5,702 bases of DNA from an uncultured Collinsella sp. (GCA_905198825.1 CAJKEF010000089.1:1-5702), one strand, 5' to 3'; positions 1-5,702 are shown, numbered from the stretch's first letter. Translations and numbers: made by a program. The notes: generated from the sequence alone by a model not told the origin.

Positions 1-1696
1 AAATATCGCCGCCGTAGCACTTGGCAAGCACGTCCTTGCGGCGCGCCTTGACGGTGGAGCGGGCAATGATCTTGTTGCCGATAGCACCCTGGATGGGCAC
101 CTCGAACAGCTGACGCGGAATAATCTCCTTGAGCTTGTCGCATAGGCCGCGGGCAAGACCGTAGGCCTTGTCCTTGTGGACGATAAACGACAGCGCGTCC
201 ACCTCGTCGCCCGAAAGCAGGATATCGAGCTTGACGAGCTCAGAGGGACGATACTCATTGAACTCATAATCGAGCGAGGCATAGCCCTTGGTGCGGCTCT
301 TGAGTTGGTCAAAGAAGTCCAGGATGAGCTCGGCAAGCGGCATGTCAAAGCGCATCTCGACCGATTTGCTCGTCAGATGGATCATGTCGGTTGTAATGCC
401 ACGGTGCTCGATAGCGAGCTGCATGACGGCACCCGTATACTCGGGCGGGCAGATGATCTTTGCCTTGAGGTAGGGCTCCTCGATACGCTCGATGCGCGTA
501 GCCTCGGGCAGATCCTGCGGGCTACGGACATCAATCATCTCGCCGTCAGTCTTGTAGACGTGATAGTCGACCGAGGGACTCGTGGCAATGAGATCCAGGT
601 TGAACTCGCGCTCCAGGCGTTCCTTGACGACCTCCATGTGCAGCAGGCCCAGGAAGCCCACACGGAAGCCAAAGCCGAGCGCCACCGAGGTCTCGGGCTC
701 CCACACCAACGACGGGTCGTTGACGTGCAGCTTATCGAGCGCGTCACGCAGGTTCTCGTAGTCCTTGTTATCAATCGGGAACAGGCCCGTATAGACCATG
801 GGCTTGGCCTCGCGGTAACCAGGAAGAGGCTCGGGGCAGGGATTCGACGCCCACGTGAGGGTATCGCCCACGTGCACGGCCTCGGGATCCTTCAGACCCG
901 TGACCACGTAGCCCACCTCGCCGACCGTCAGTGCGTCGACCGGCGTCTCGGCGGGACGCTTGACGCCCACGCCGTCGACCAAGAAGTCGCCCTCGGCCTG
1001 CATCATGCGCAGGGTATCGCCCTTTTTGATGGAGCCGTCAAAGACGCGGACCGTGGCAACGACGCCGCGGTACTCATCGAAATACGAATCCAGGATAAGC
1101 GCCTTGAGCGGAGCGTTAGCATCGCCCTTGGGCGGAGAGATCAAAAAGACAATGGACTCCAGCAGATCGTGAATGCCCTCGCCGGTCTTGCCCGATACGC
1201 ATACGGCATCGTCGGCAGGGATCGCCAGGTCGTCCTCGATCTCGGTCTTGACCTCGTCGGGGTGTGCCGACGGCAGGTCGATCTTGTTGATAGCGGGCAC
1301 GATATCCAGGTTGGCATTCATGGCGAGCGTCGCGTTGGAGACGGTCTGCGCCTCGACGCCCTGCGTGGCGTCGACGACGAGCACCGCACCCTCGCAAGCG
1401 GCAAGCGAACGCGAGACCTCATAGGTAAAGTCCACGTGGCCCGGCGTATCGATCAGGTTGAACTGATACGTCTCGCCATCGTCGGCGTCATAGGACACGC
1501 GAACGGCATTGGACTTGATCGTAATGCCGCGCTCGCGCTCGATATCCATGGTGTCGAGCAGCTGCGACTCCATGTCGCGCTCGTCGACGGTATGGGTGAG
1601 CTCGAGGATGCGGTCACTGATCGTGGACTTGCCATGGTCAATGTGCGCAACAATCGAGAAGTTGCGGATGTGGGAAATGTCAATTGAAGTATTCAT
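1..1696 (-). CDS. lepA: Elongation factor 4 (LepA), 3' end outside window
   Basis: LepA/EF4 is a ribosome-binding translational GTPase, proposed to back-translocate stalled ribosomes and to aid initiation or 30S assembly. The ATG at 1696 opens 565 codons with no stop; the family is about 600 residues, so only a short C-terminal tail is missing. G1 is AHIDHGKST (residues 17-25), the switch I region has RGIT (56-59), G3 is DTPGH (83-87, with the catalytic-type His87), G4 is NKID (137-140) and G5 is SGKTG (168-172). Domain II carries the LepA-like ILDSYFDEYRG (201-211). The family-specific GFRVGFLGLLHMEV begins at 343, and the C-terminal domain ends in RKDVLAKCYGGDI, which normally precedes a basic tail. 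This is LepA rather than EF-G because it lacks EF-G domain IV and has the LepA C-terminal domain. Ahead of it are an intrinsic terminator and only a weak Shine-Dalgarno (GGTAAG). The identification is very secure. Confidence 0.98.
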   Translation of the reverse strand, partial: MNTSIDISHIRNFSIVAHIDHGKSTISDRILELTHTVDERDMESQLLDTMDIERERGITIKSNAVRVSYDADDGETYQFNLIDTPGHVDFTYEVSRSLAACEGAVLVVDATQGVEAQTVSNATLAMNANLDIVPAINKIDLPSAHPDEVKTEIEDDLAIPADDAVCVSGKTGEGIHDLLESIVFLISPPKGDANAPLKALILDSYFDEYRGVVATVRVFDGSIKKGDTLRMMQAEGDFLVDGVGVKRPAETPVDALTVGEVGYVVTGLKDPEAVHVGDTLTWASNPCPEPLPGYREAKPMVYTGLFPIDNKDYENLRDALDKLHVNDPSLVWEPETSVALGFGFRVGFLGLLHMEVVKERLEREFNLDLIATSPSVDYHVYKTDGEMIDVRSPQDLPEATRIERIEEPYLKAKIICPPEYTGAVMQLAIEHRGITTDMIHLTSKSVEMRFDMPLAELILDFFDQLKSRTKGYASLDYEFNEYRPSELVKLDILLSGDEVDALSFIVHKDKAYGLARGLCDKLKEIIPRQLFEVPIQGAIGNKIIARSTVKARRKDVLAKCYGGDI

Positions 1697-1703
1697 GCGG
1701 ACT

Positions 1704-1709
1704 ATCTTA
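1704..1709 (-). promoter_or_regulatory. Possible -10 element for lepA (leaderless candidate)
   Basis: The minus strand reads TAAGAT, which fits the TAnnnT -10 pattern. Seven bases separate it from the A of the lepA ATG at 1696, so a transcript could begin at the start codon itself. No -35 box is recognisable, because that position falls in the terminator stem, and there is no extended TGn. The overlapping GGTAAG could instead be a poor ribosome binding site. This is a weak call based on position and the short motif only. Confidence 0.25.
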
Positions 1710-1721
1710 CCCGAGCGGTAC

Positions 1722-1758
1722 AAAAAATGGAGCCTGTTCCATAAAACAGGCTCCATTT
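1722..1758 (-). terminator. Intrinsic terminator after rpsT
   Basis: Positions 1725-1738 and 1745-1758 are perfectly complementary over 14 bp around a 6-base loop. The core of the stem is GGAGCCTG. On the minus strand the descending arm runs straight into six T residues (1727-1722, three of them inside the outermost base pairs), the layout of a Rho-independent terminator. It starts 35 bases after the rpsT stop codon and ends 25 bases before the lepA ATG. On the plus strand the tract after the stem is poor in T, and no plus-strand gene approaches it, so it most likely acts only on rpsT transcription. Confidence 0.93.
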
Positions 1759-1792
1759 ATGCGCGTAATCTGTGTGGTGTGAAATTTACAAC

Positions 1793-2059
1793 TTAGGCGT
1801 TGATGCTGTTCACGAGCTTGGCAAGACCGGACTTGCGGTTGGAAGCCTGGTTCTTGTGGATAACATGCTTGGCGGCAGCCATGTCGAGACGCTTGGTGAC
1901 GGTCTTGAGGGCAGCCTGGGCCTTCTCGGCGTCGCCCTCGGCGACAGCGGACTGGACGTGCTTGGTCAGCGTCTTGAGCTCGGACTTGACAGCCTTGTTA
2001 CGCATGCGAGCTGCCTCATTGGTGCGGATACGCTTCTTCTGAGACTTGATGTTTGCCAC
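1793..2059 (-). CDS. rpsT: Small ribosomal subunit protein bS20
   Basis: S20 is a primary binder of 16S rRNA that stabilises the 5' domain and helix 44 region of the 30S subunit. The product is 88 residues, the usual size. It is rich in Lys, Arg and Ala with long predicted helices. It begins MANIKSQKKRIRTNE, the classic S20 N-terminus, and carries the conserved C-terminal AAKHVIHKNQASNRKS. The start is GTG at 2059, chosen because it gives the canonical N-terminus and is preceded by GAAAGGA, with nine bases between AAGGA and the start codon. An in-frame TTG at 2128 would add 23 residues unlike the family. The gene has its own likely promoter upstream and is closed by a strong terminator. S20 is known to repress its own translation in E. 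coli, where the start codon is also non-AUG (UUG); similar control here is an inference. Confidence 0.97.
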   Translation of the reverse strand: MANIKSQKKRIRTNEAARMRNKAVKSELKTLTKHVQSAVAEGDAEKAQAALKTVTKRLDMAAAKHVIHKNQASNRKSGLAKLVNSINA

Positions 2060-2064
2060 TTCTG

Positions 2065-2084
2065 GAGTTCCTTTCGAGTTCCTT
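2065..2084 (-). repeat. Tandem AAGGAACTC repeat covering the rpsT RBS
   Basis: The nine-base word AAGGAACTC occurs twice on the minus strand, at 2084-2076 and 2073-2065, an 11-base period. The copy nearer the gene supplies the functional Shine-Dalgarno at normal spacing to the GTG start. The distal copy is too far (20 bases) to serve that start directly. It could act as a standby or decoy site, or be chance. Confidence 0.6.
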
Positions 2085-2129
2085 GCAAAAAATGTATGAC
2101 ACCTCTGAGACACGGTGAGGTCATGCAAG
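2082..2129 (-). promoter_or_regulatory. Foldable 5' leader of rpsT
   Basis: The minus-strand RNA upstream of rpsT can form an imperfect hairpin. An outer stem pairs CUUGC (2129-2125) with GCAAG (2086-2082). A middle stem pairs AUGAC (2124-2120) with GUCAU (2100-2096). An inner stem pairs CUC (2119-2117) with GAG (2105-2103) beyond a two-base bulge, around an 11-base loop. A U6 run (2092-2087) lies on the 3' side between the middle and outer stems. The outer stem occludes part of the distal AAGGA copy. The layout would suit autogenous control by S20 or weak attenuation. The expected transcription start (about 2130-2124) falls at the outer stem, so that stem may not exist in the mature transcript. 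Confidence 0.4.
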
Positions 2130-2134
2130 CGCCT

Positions 2135-2143
2135 ACTATAGCA
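2135..2143 (-). promoter_or_regulatory. Extended -10 promoter for rpsT
   Basis: The minus strand carries TGCTATAGT: an extended -10 (TGn) followed by TATAGT, five of six matches to TATAAT. No good -35 lies at 16-18 bases, which is tolerated for extended -10 promoters. The predicted start is near 2128-2126, giving a leader of about 65-70 bases before the GTG at 2059. The site lies in the intergenic region between the holA stop (2193) and rpsT, where a promoter is expected for a highly expressed ribosomal protein gene. Confidence 0.65.
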
Positions 2144-2192
2144 CGCTCCCCCTCAAAGGGATAGAACGAATTTGTCAAATAGGCAGGTATCA

Positions 2193-3155
2193 TCACGATT
2201 TTCTCAAGATGTTCGTAATCCAGAGCAAAAGCGCGGTCTGGGAATCGGCCGAACCCTTCAGTGCGAGCTCCACATCGACCGCGCCCTCGAGCGCGGCAAC
2301 GAGCTCGGTCATCGAAAAGCGGCGTGCCCAGGTAAGGTGATTTTTGACCTGCCAGGCCTGAAGCTTGAGCGTCGCGGCGAGCTCACGACCCTGCCCACGC
2401 GCATCGAGCGCCTTGGCAACGATAAGCTCGCGAATGCGCCCGCACAGCAATGTGTAAGTCCACACGTAGCTCTTGGCGGGCAGTAGATTGAAGAGCTCAA
2501 GCGAGCGGCGCATGTCACGGGCCGAGACCGCATTGAGAAAGTCCCAGGGTTGAACCTCGGCCGTACGTACAATCCAGCGCTCAACGTCGGCAAGCTCAAT
2601 CTGGGGCGCCTCGACCATCTGGGCAAGCTTAGCCAAGTCGTTATCGAGCATGCGAGTGTTTTCACCCGAACGCGAGACGAGCTCCTCGGCGGCCGCCGTC
2701 GAGATCGACTTGCCGTGCTGCGTCGCCATCTGCTGCACGCGGCGCGGCAGCTCCCAGCGCTTGGTCCCCGAACAGTCGATCACAGCTTTCTTGTCAATCT
2801 TGGCGATCGCCTTGTACAGGCGCGTGTTCTTGGCAAGCGAATCGGCGATTATGAGGCAAACCGTCGTGGGACTGGGACTCGCCAGATACTCGACAAGCGG
2901 CTCGGAGATCGCTTTGGCGAGTTTTGAGCAGCCGTCAAGGATTACCAGGCGAAACTCGCTGCCCATGGGAAAAGTGTTGAGCGATCCGATAATGGACTCG
3001 ATATCGGGGTCTTTGGTCATATCGCGCTCGTCGAGGTTGAACTCGACCATGCCCGTCTTTTCCAGACGCGCCTTCATACGCGAGACGGCGTGGTCGCGTT
3101 TGACTCCGTCGGTACCGACGATCAGATATGCCGGCAGCAGACCGGTTTCGGACAT
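2193..3155 (-). CDS. holA: DNA polymerase III subunit delta
   Basis: HolA (delta) is the clamp-opening subunit of the bacterial clamp loader. It binds the beta sliding clamp and opens it so that the complex can load it on primed DNA. The product is 320 residues, close to the usual 330-340. It opens with AYLIVGTDG (9-17), the degenerate nucleotide-binding strand of delta. FRLVILDGCSKL (68-79) follows SLNTFPMG, which sits where the clamp-binding loop is expected. The collar domain has LLCGRIRELIVAKAL (236-250), WQVKNHLTWARRFS (268-281) and the C-terminal DVELALKGSADSQTAL (294-309), all delta-like. The start at 3155 is chosen for the strong GGAGG site eight bases upstream. In-frame starts at 3197 and 3215 lie in or ahead of the likely -10 box. 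The position after comEC is the usual one for holA. Confidence 0.96.
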   Translation of the reverse strand: MSETGLLPAYLIVGTDGVKRDHAVSRMKARLEKTGMVEFNLDERDMTKDPDIESIIGSLNTFPMGSEFRLVILDGCSKLAKAISEPLVEYLASPSPTTVCLIIADSLAKNTRLYKAIAKIDKKAVIDCSGTKRWELPRRVQQMATQHGKSISTAAAEELVSRSGENTRMLDNDLAKLAQMVEAPQIELADVERWIVRTAEVQPWDFLNAVSARDMRRSLELFNLLPAKSYVWTYTLLCGRIRELIVAKALDARGQGRELAATLKLQAWQVKNHLTWARRFSMTELVAALEGAVDVELALKGSADSQTALLLWITNILRKS

Positions 3156-3162
3156 TGCGCTC

Positions 3163-3172
3163 CCCTCCCGCA
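3163..3172 (-). promoter_or_regulatory. Ribosome binding site that fixes the holA start
   Basis: The minus strand reads GGGAGGGGAG, with GGAGG eight bases ahead of the ATG at 3155. This is the best Shine-Dalgarno match in the window and favours 3155 over the upstream in-frame ATG at 3197 and GTG at 3215. Confidence 0.75.
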
Positions 3173-3195
3173 GGCCTTCGTATTCGCTCCGTGCC

Positions 3196-3225
3196 ATTCT
3201 AGCCCAGGGCCCCACAACACGCCAA
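3196..3225 (-). promoter_or_regulatory. Candidate sigma-70-type promoter for holA
   Basis: The minus strand has TTGGCG at 3225-3220 (four of six matches to TTGACA), an 18-base spacer, and TAGAAT at 3201-3196 (five of six matches to TATAAT). Transcription would start near 3189, leaving a leader of about 34 bases containing the strong holA ribosome binding site. It lies in the 78-base gap between comEC and holA and would let holA, an essential replication gene, be expressed independently of the competence genes. No terminator is visible after comEC, so read-through is also possible. Confidence 0.5.
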
Positions 3226-3233
3226 CGACGTCG

Positions 3234-5537
3234 TCACGGTCGCTGGCATCGCATCGCAAAGCCATTCGCAGTCGGCGTGATGATAATGTCGCCATGTTCG
3301 ATGGTGCACGCGAACACACCGCCCGCCTCCTTCACGGCATCGATGCAGGCATCGGACGGATGGCCGTATCGATTCCCCTCGCCCGCACTCGCGAGGGAAA
3401 GCTCGGGCTTCAGGACGTCCAGCAACTCACCATCGACTGAAACCTTGGAGCCGTGATGCCCAAGTTTAAGGACATCGATATCCCCCACCTCCTGCACGAA
3501 TTCCCGTTCTTGGTCGAGCTCGGCATCACCGGTGAGAAGTATTCGCAGGCCCTTGCCTTCCTGAACATAAGAGAGAAGCAGGACAAGCGAGTCCTCATTT
3601 CCCTCGCCATCCACGGACTCGAATGGCCACATCACGCGGGCGCAAAATGTGCCGATGTCAACCGTATCCCCACGGCGCACCTGCCGATACTCCACGCCAG
3701 GTCGGTTCAATACCTCGGCAGGAGCATCCTCCAGCGCATCCGCCGCCACGGCAATCGTTCCGACGGAAAACTGTTCGAGCACGGCAGGCAGACCACCCCA
3801 GTGGTCCTCATCCCAATGCGTCACAAAGACGGCATCGATATGGTGCACGTTATTGCGAACCAACGCCGCCACCACGCGCTCGTCGAGTCCGCAGTCGACG
3901 AGTGCTACTGCGCCGCCCTGGCGGATAAGAATCGCATCGGCCTGGCCCACATCGAGCACCGTCACCGAAGGCGGAGCGAATCGATCCCAGTAGACGTACG
4001 GAATCGCAGCCAAGAGCACCAGGCATGCAAGCCCCACCGCCATAGGACGTGCACGGGGACGCGGCCACCGGACAAGCAGAACCGCCAGCAAACACGGCAC
4101 TAGGTAAATCCACATGCTATCGGGCGGCACGCTCACGGATGCACCCGGCACGGCGGCAAACAGCTGCTCGAAGAACAGCGCACAACGGGCGGCAATCATG
4201 GGCACAACGAGCGCCCAAGTCCGCAACGGTGCCACGAGCGAAAAGGGAACCAGCACGATCGACACGGCAAGCAGTACGCTCACCACCGGACCGATGACCG
4301 CATTTGCCAGCGGAGCAATGAGCGAGAACGTTCCGAAGGCAGGAATGGTAATGGGAAGTGTCGCCAGTTGCGAGCACAGCGTGACAGAAAGCATGCTGGC
4401 AACGCCCGATGGCACACCCAGCTCACCCAAAGCATAGGTCGCATAAGGGCAAAAGCACAGAATGGCTAAGACGCTGGCACATGAAAGCTGAAATCCCATC
4501 TCGAACAGCACCGTCGGCCGCAGCAGCACAAAGATGGACATGGTTACGAAGAGTGCCGATGCGCCGTGCCGACGACGCCCCGCGCCGTTTACGACAAGCG
4601 TCGCGAACACCATACAGCACGCGCGCACGGCCGAGGGAGACGCGCCAGTGAAGGCAGCGTAGCCCACAAGCGTTATCGCCAATATCGCCCGCTGAAGACC
4701 ACGTGAGCACCGAGTCTTTTGCAATACACCCTCGATTACAAACCCCACGATAGCCAAATGGCTGCCCGAGACGGCGATAAGATGCGCCGTTCCCGTCACC
4801 GAAAACCAGTCGCCCGCCGGCTGGGCGCGCAGCTCGGCCGAACGACCGCAGACGACACCGGCTATGAGCGCACGCGCCGGGTCGGTCGCAGGCGCGATGG
4901 ACGCAAGCAGCCCATTTCGCAGTCGAAGCAGCGGCCCCGGTGAGCCCTCATCGACCGACACAATCCGAACGGCTTTAACCTTGCGCACCTCGCCTCGGAG
5001 CACGCGCGATCGTCCATACGCATCGTTCTCAAAACGTGAAACGCGACCGATAACACGCACGTGCGCCCCGACCTTGAGCTCGAGGTCGCACGATAGGCGA
5101 ACCGTTGCCAAATTCTTGCCGTCCGCGCGTGCCTCGCAGGTATAGGAATACACGTCGTCGTTTATGGATGGGTCACCCTGCACGACAAACTCAAGGCTGC
5201 TTGCCGCTCGACCGTCGAGCGCCTTCGAGGCGCTTAGCACGCCCACAGCCCACCACGCCGAGACGACCGCTCCCGCCACGAGACCGACGGACGCGGCATA
5301 CAGCCACCGCTTCCAAGGGGCAAGCCGCGCACAAGATTGAGCCAGCACAACGAATACCGCCGCCGTAACGGGAATGGCCCATAGCGGCCCGACCGCCGAA
5401 GCCCGCTCCCACAGCAGCGCATCGGCGGCCACGTTGAGCACCAAGGCGCAGCTCATGCACATGCCGGCACACAAGGCCATCGTCCACGGCATCAGAGGCC
5501 GCGGAGGCATCACATGCTCGCGCTCGGTCGCACTCAT
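3234..5537 (-). CDS. comEC: ComEC/Rec2 competence DNA-uptake channel
   Basis: ComEC is the polytopic membrane protein through which single-stranded DNA enters during natural transformation. The 767 residues match full-length members such as B. subtilis ComEC. Hydrophobic segments at about 17-40, 51-69 and 80-101 precede an extracytoplasmic OB-like region (about 115-195). The competence core follows: TGTAHLIAVSGSHLAIV (248-264), TGASPSAVRA (297-306), EMGFQLSCASVLAIL (346-360) and TLPITIPAFGTFSLIAPLAN (393-412), with more membrane spans to about 515. The C-terminal metallo-beta-lactamase-like domain shows VTVLDVGQADAILI (525-538), VTHWDEDHWGGL (572-583), LLTGDAE (667-673), LKLGHHGSK (690-698) and NRYGHPSD (722-729), so its metal-ligand pattern looks intact. 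The start at 5537 overlaps the comEA stop (ATGA) and lacks a clear Shine-Dalgarno, which suggests translational coupling. Cys134 and Cys150 in the outer loop could form a disulfide. Confidence 0.97.
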   Translation of the reverse strand: MSATEREHVMPPRPLMPWTMALCAGMCMSCALVLNVAADALLWERASAVGPLWAIPVTAAVFVVLAQSCARLAPWKRWLYAASVGLVAGAVVSAWWAVGVLSASKALDGRAASSLEFVVQGDPSINDDVYSYTCEARADGKNLATVRLSCDLELKVGAHVRVIGRVSRFENDAYGRSRVLRGEVRKVKAVRIVSVDEGSPGPLLRLRNGLLASIAPATDPARALIAGVVCGRSAELRAQPAGDWFSVTGTAHLIAVSGSHLAIVGFVIEGVLQKTRCSRGLQRAILAITLVGYAAFTGASPSAVRACCMVFATLVVNGAGRRRHGASALFVTMSIFVLLRPTVLFEMGFQLSCASVLAILCFCPYATYALGELGVPSGVASMLSVTLCSQLATLPITIPAFGTFSLIAPLANAVIGPVVSVLLAVSIVLVPFSLVAPLRTWALVVPMIAARCALFFEQLFAAVPGASVSVPPDSMWIYLVPCLLAVLLVRWPRPRARPMAVGLACLVLLAAIPYVYWDRFAPPSVTVLDVGQADAILIRQGGAVALVDCGLDERVVAALVRNNVHHIDAVFVTHWDEDHWGGLPAVLEQFSVGTIAVAADALEDAPAEVLNRPGVEYRQVRRGDTVDIGTFCARVMWPFESVDGEGNEDSLVLLLSYVQEGKGLRILLTGDAELDQEREFVQEVGDIDVLKLGHHGSKVSVDGELLDVLKPELSLASAGEGNRYGHPSDACIDAVKEAGGVFACTIEHGDIIITPTANGFAMRCQRP
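5534..5537 (-). other. ATGA overlap of comEA stop and comEC start
   Basis: The minus strand reads GTATGAGTG: TGA (5536-5534) ends comEA and ATG (5537-5535) begins comEC. The 30 bases ahead of the ATG hold no convincing Shine-Dalgarno, only a weak AAAGATT. Ribosomes finishing comEA probably reinitiate on comEC, which would tie the amounts of DNA receptor and channel together. Confidence 0.8.
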
Positions 5538-5702
5538 ACGCAGATGGAATCTTTGATTTTGGCAAGCTTCTTCTCGCCGATTCCCGACACACGCATCAGA
5601 TCGTCAACCGAGGCAAAAGCACCGTTCTTTGTCCGCTCATCGATAATCGACTGGGCCATGGAGGGACCGATGCCCGAGAGCGTCTGCAGCTCTGCCGCGC
5701 TT
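5534..5702 (-). CDS. comEA: ComEA DNA receptor, C-terminal helix-hairpin-helix (5' end outside window)
   Basis: ComEA binds incoming double-stranded DNA at the outer face of the membrane and passes it to the ComEC channel. Only the last 55 codons are present, in the frame whose first complete codon starts at 5701. The peptide starts SAAELQTLSGIGPSMAQSII, a first helix-hairpin-helix with the GIG turn, and continues NGAFASVDDLMRVSGIGEKK, the second hairpin with its own GIG. It ends KIKDSICV. This spacing of two helix-hairpin-helix motifs is the signature of the ComEA C-terminal DNA-binding domain. The N-terminal membrane anchor and SLBB-like region lie beyond the window edge. A stand-alone helix-hairpin-helix protein could look similar, but the overlap with comEC makes ComEA the clear choice. 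Confidence 0.95.
   Translation of the reverse strand, partial: SAAELQTLSGIGPSMAQSIIDERTKNGAFASVDDLMRVSGIGEKKLAKIKDSICV

Noticed and set aside
176..1687. A 503-codon plus-strand open frame opposite lepA
   Set aside because: It shares exact codon boundaries with lepA, so its stops would need TTA, CTA or TCA codons in lepA, which are rare in G+C-rich genes. It is bounded by a lepA CTA codon (143-145) and the TCA at codon 4 (1685-1687). The translation has no recognisable domain, and lepA explains the region fully.
2060..2128. In-frame TTG start for rpsT at 2128
   Set aside because: It would add 23 residues not seen in S20 proteins and lies at the predicted transcription start. The GTG at 2059 has a proper ribosome binding site and gives the canonical N-terminus.
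2147..2160. Small hairpin CCCTTTGAGGG after holA as a terminator
   Set aside because: The stem is only about three to four base pairs and there is no T run after it on either strand, so it cannot be called a terminator.
2173..2178. A perfect TTGACA on the minus strand upstream of rpsT
   Set aside because: It lies 32 bases from the TATAGT box, far too long for a sigma-70 spacer, and no -10-like hexamer sits at 16-18 bases. Its position just after the holA stop may be chance.
3156..3215. Upstream in-frame holA starts (GTG at 3215, ATG at 3197)
   Set aside because: They overlap or precede the likely -10 box TAGAAT and lack a good Shine-Dalgarno. The added residues do not resemble delta, while the ATG at 3155 has GGAGG at ideal spacing.
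2650..3456. A 268-codon plus-strand open frame across holA and the comEC 3' end
   Set aside because: It runs through two real genes and their intergenic region, is Ser/Arg-rich without domains, and has no ribosome binding site I could see.
3453..4103. A 216-codon plus-strand open frame opposite the comEC nuclease-like domain
   Set aside because: It is an antisense shadow of a strongly conserved coding region, with a composition typical of antisense translation and no motif.

Overview
The window is a stretch of bacterial chromosome, by eye about 60% G+C and with strong G/C preference at third codon positions. All five recognisable genes lie on the minus strand, so the biological reading order runs from right to left: comEA (3' end only), comEC, holA, rpsT, lepA (3' end cut off). 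This competence-DNA polymerase III delta-S20-EF4 neighbourhood is a conserved bacterial housekeeping block. The base composition and protein variants fit a high-G+C Gram-positive bacterium, and my best guess is an actinobacterium of the Coriobacteriia (Collinsella-like). That taxonomic call is an inference from familiarity, not from an alignment.

Layout. 5702-5534: last 55 residues of the DNA-uptake receptor ComEA, with a double helix-hairpin-helix. 5537-3234: full-length ComEC (767 residues), the membrane channel for single-stranded DNA with a C-terminal metallo-beta-lactamase-like domain. It overlaps comEA by four bases (ATGA), so the two form a co-translated uptake unit. 3233-3156: short intergenic region with a plausible promoter (TTGGCG, 18 bp, TAGAAT) and a good ribosome binding site for holA. 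3155-2193: holA, DNA polymerase III delta subunit (clamp loader). 2192-2060: intergenic region with an extended -10 promoter and a foldable leader for rpsT. 2059-1793: rpsT, ribosomal protein S20, starting at GTG. 1758-1722: strong intrinsic terminator. 1696-1: lepA (EF4), 565 codons present, with only the last few tens of residues missing.

How it works together. ComEA and ComEC form the DNA-uptake step of natural transformation. HolA belongs to the replication clamp loader. S20 and LepA belong to the translation apparatus. The promoters and terminator suggest that the block is split into at least three transcription units: comEA-comEC, then holA (with or without rpsT), rpsT from its own promoter up to the terminator, and lepA separately. 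Coding density is high and no gene-free stretch exceeds about 135 bases. I see no mobile element, CRISPR array, tRNA, rRNA or phage gene.

I found no novel multi-gene system. The points most worth a second look are small and regulatory: the structured rpsT leader with a duplicated Shine-Dalgarno-like repeat, and the terminator that ends only 25 bases before the lepA start codon, which raises the possibility of leaderless or read-through expression of lepA.
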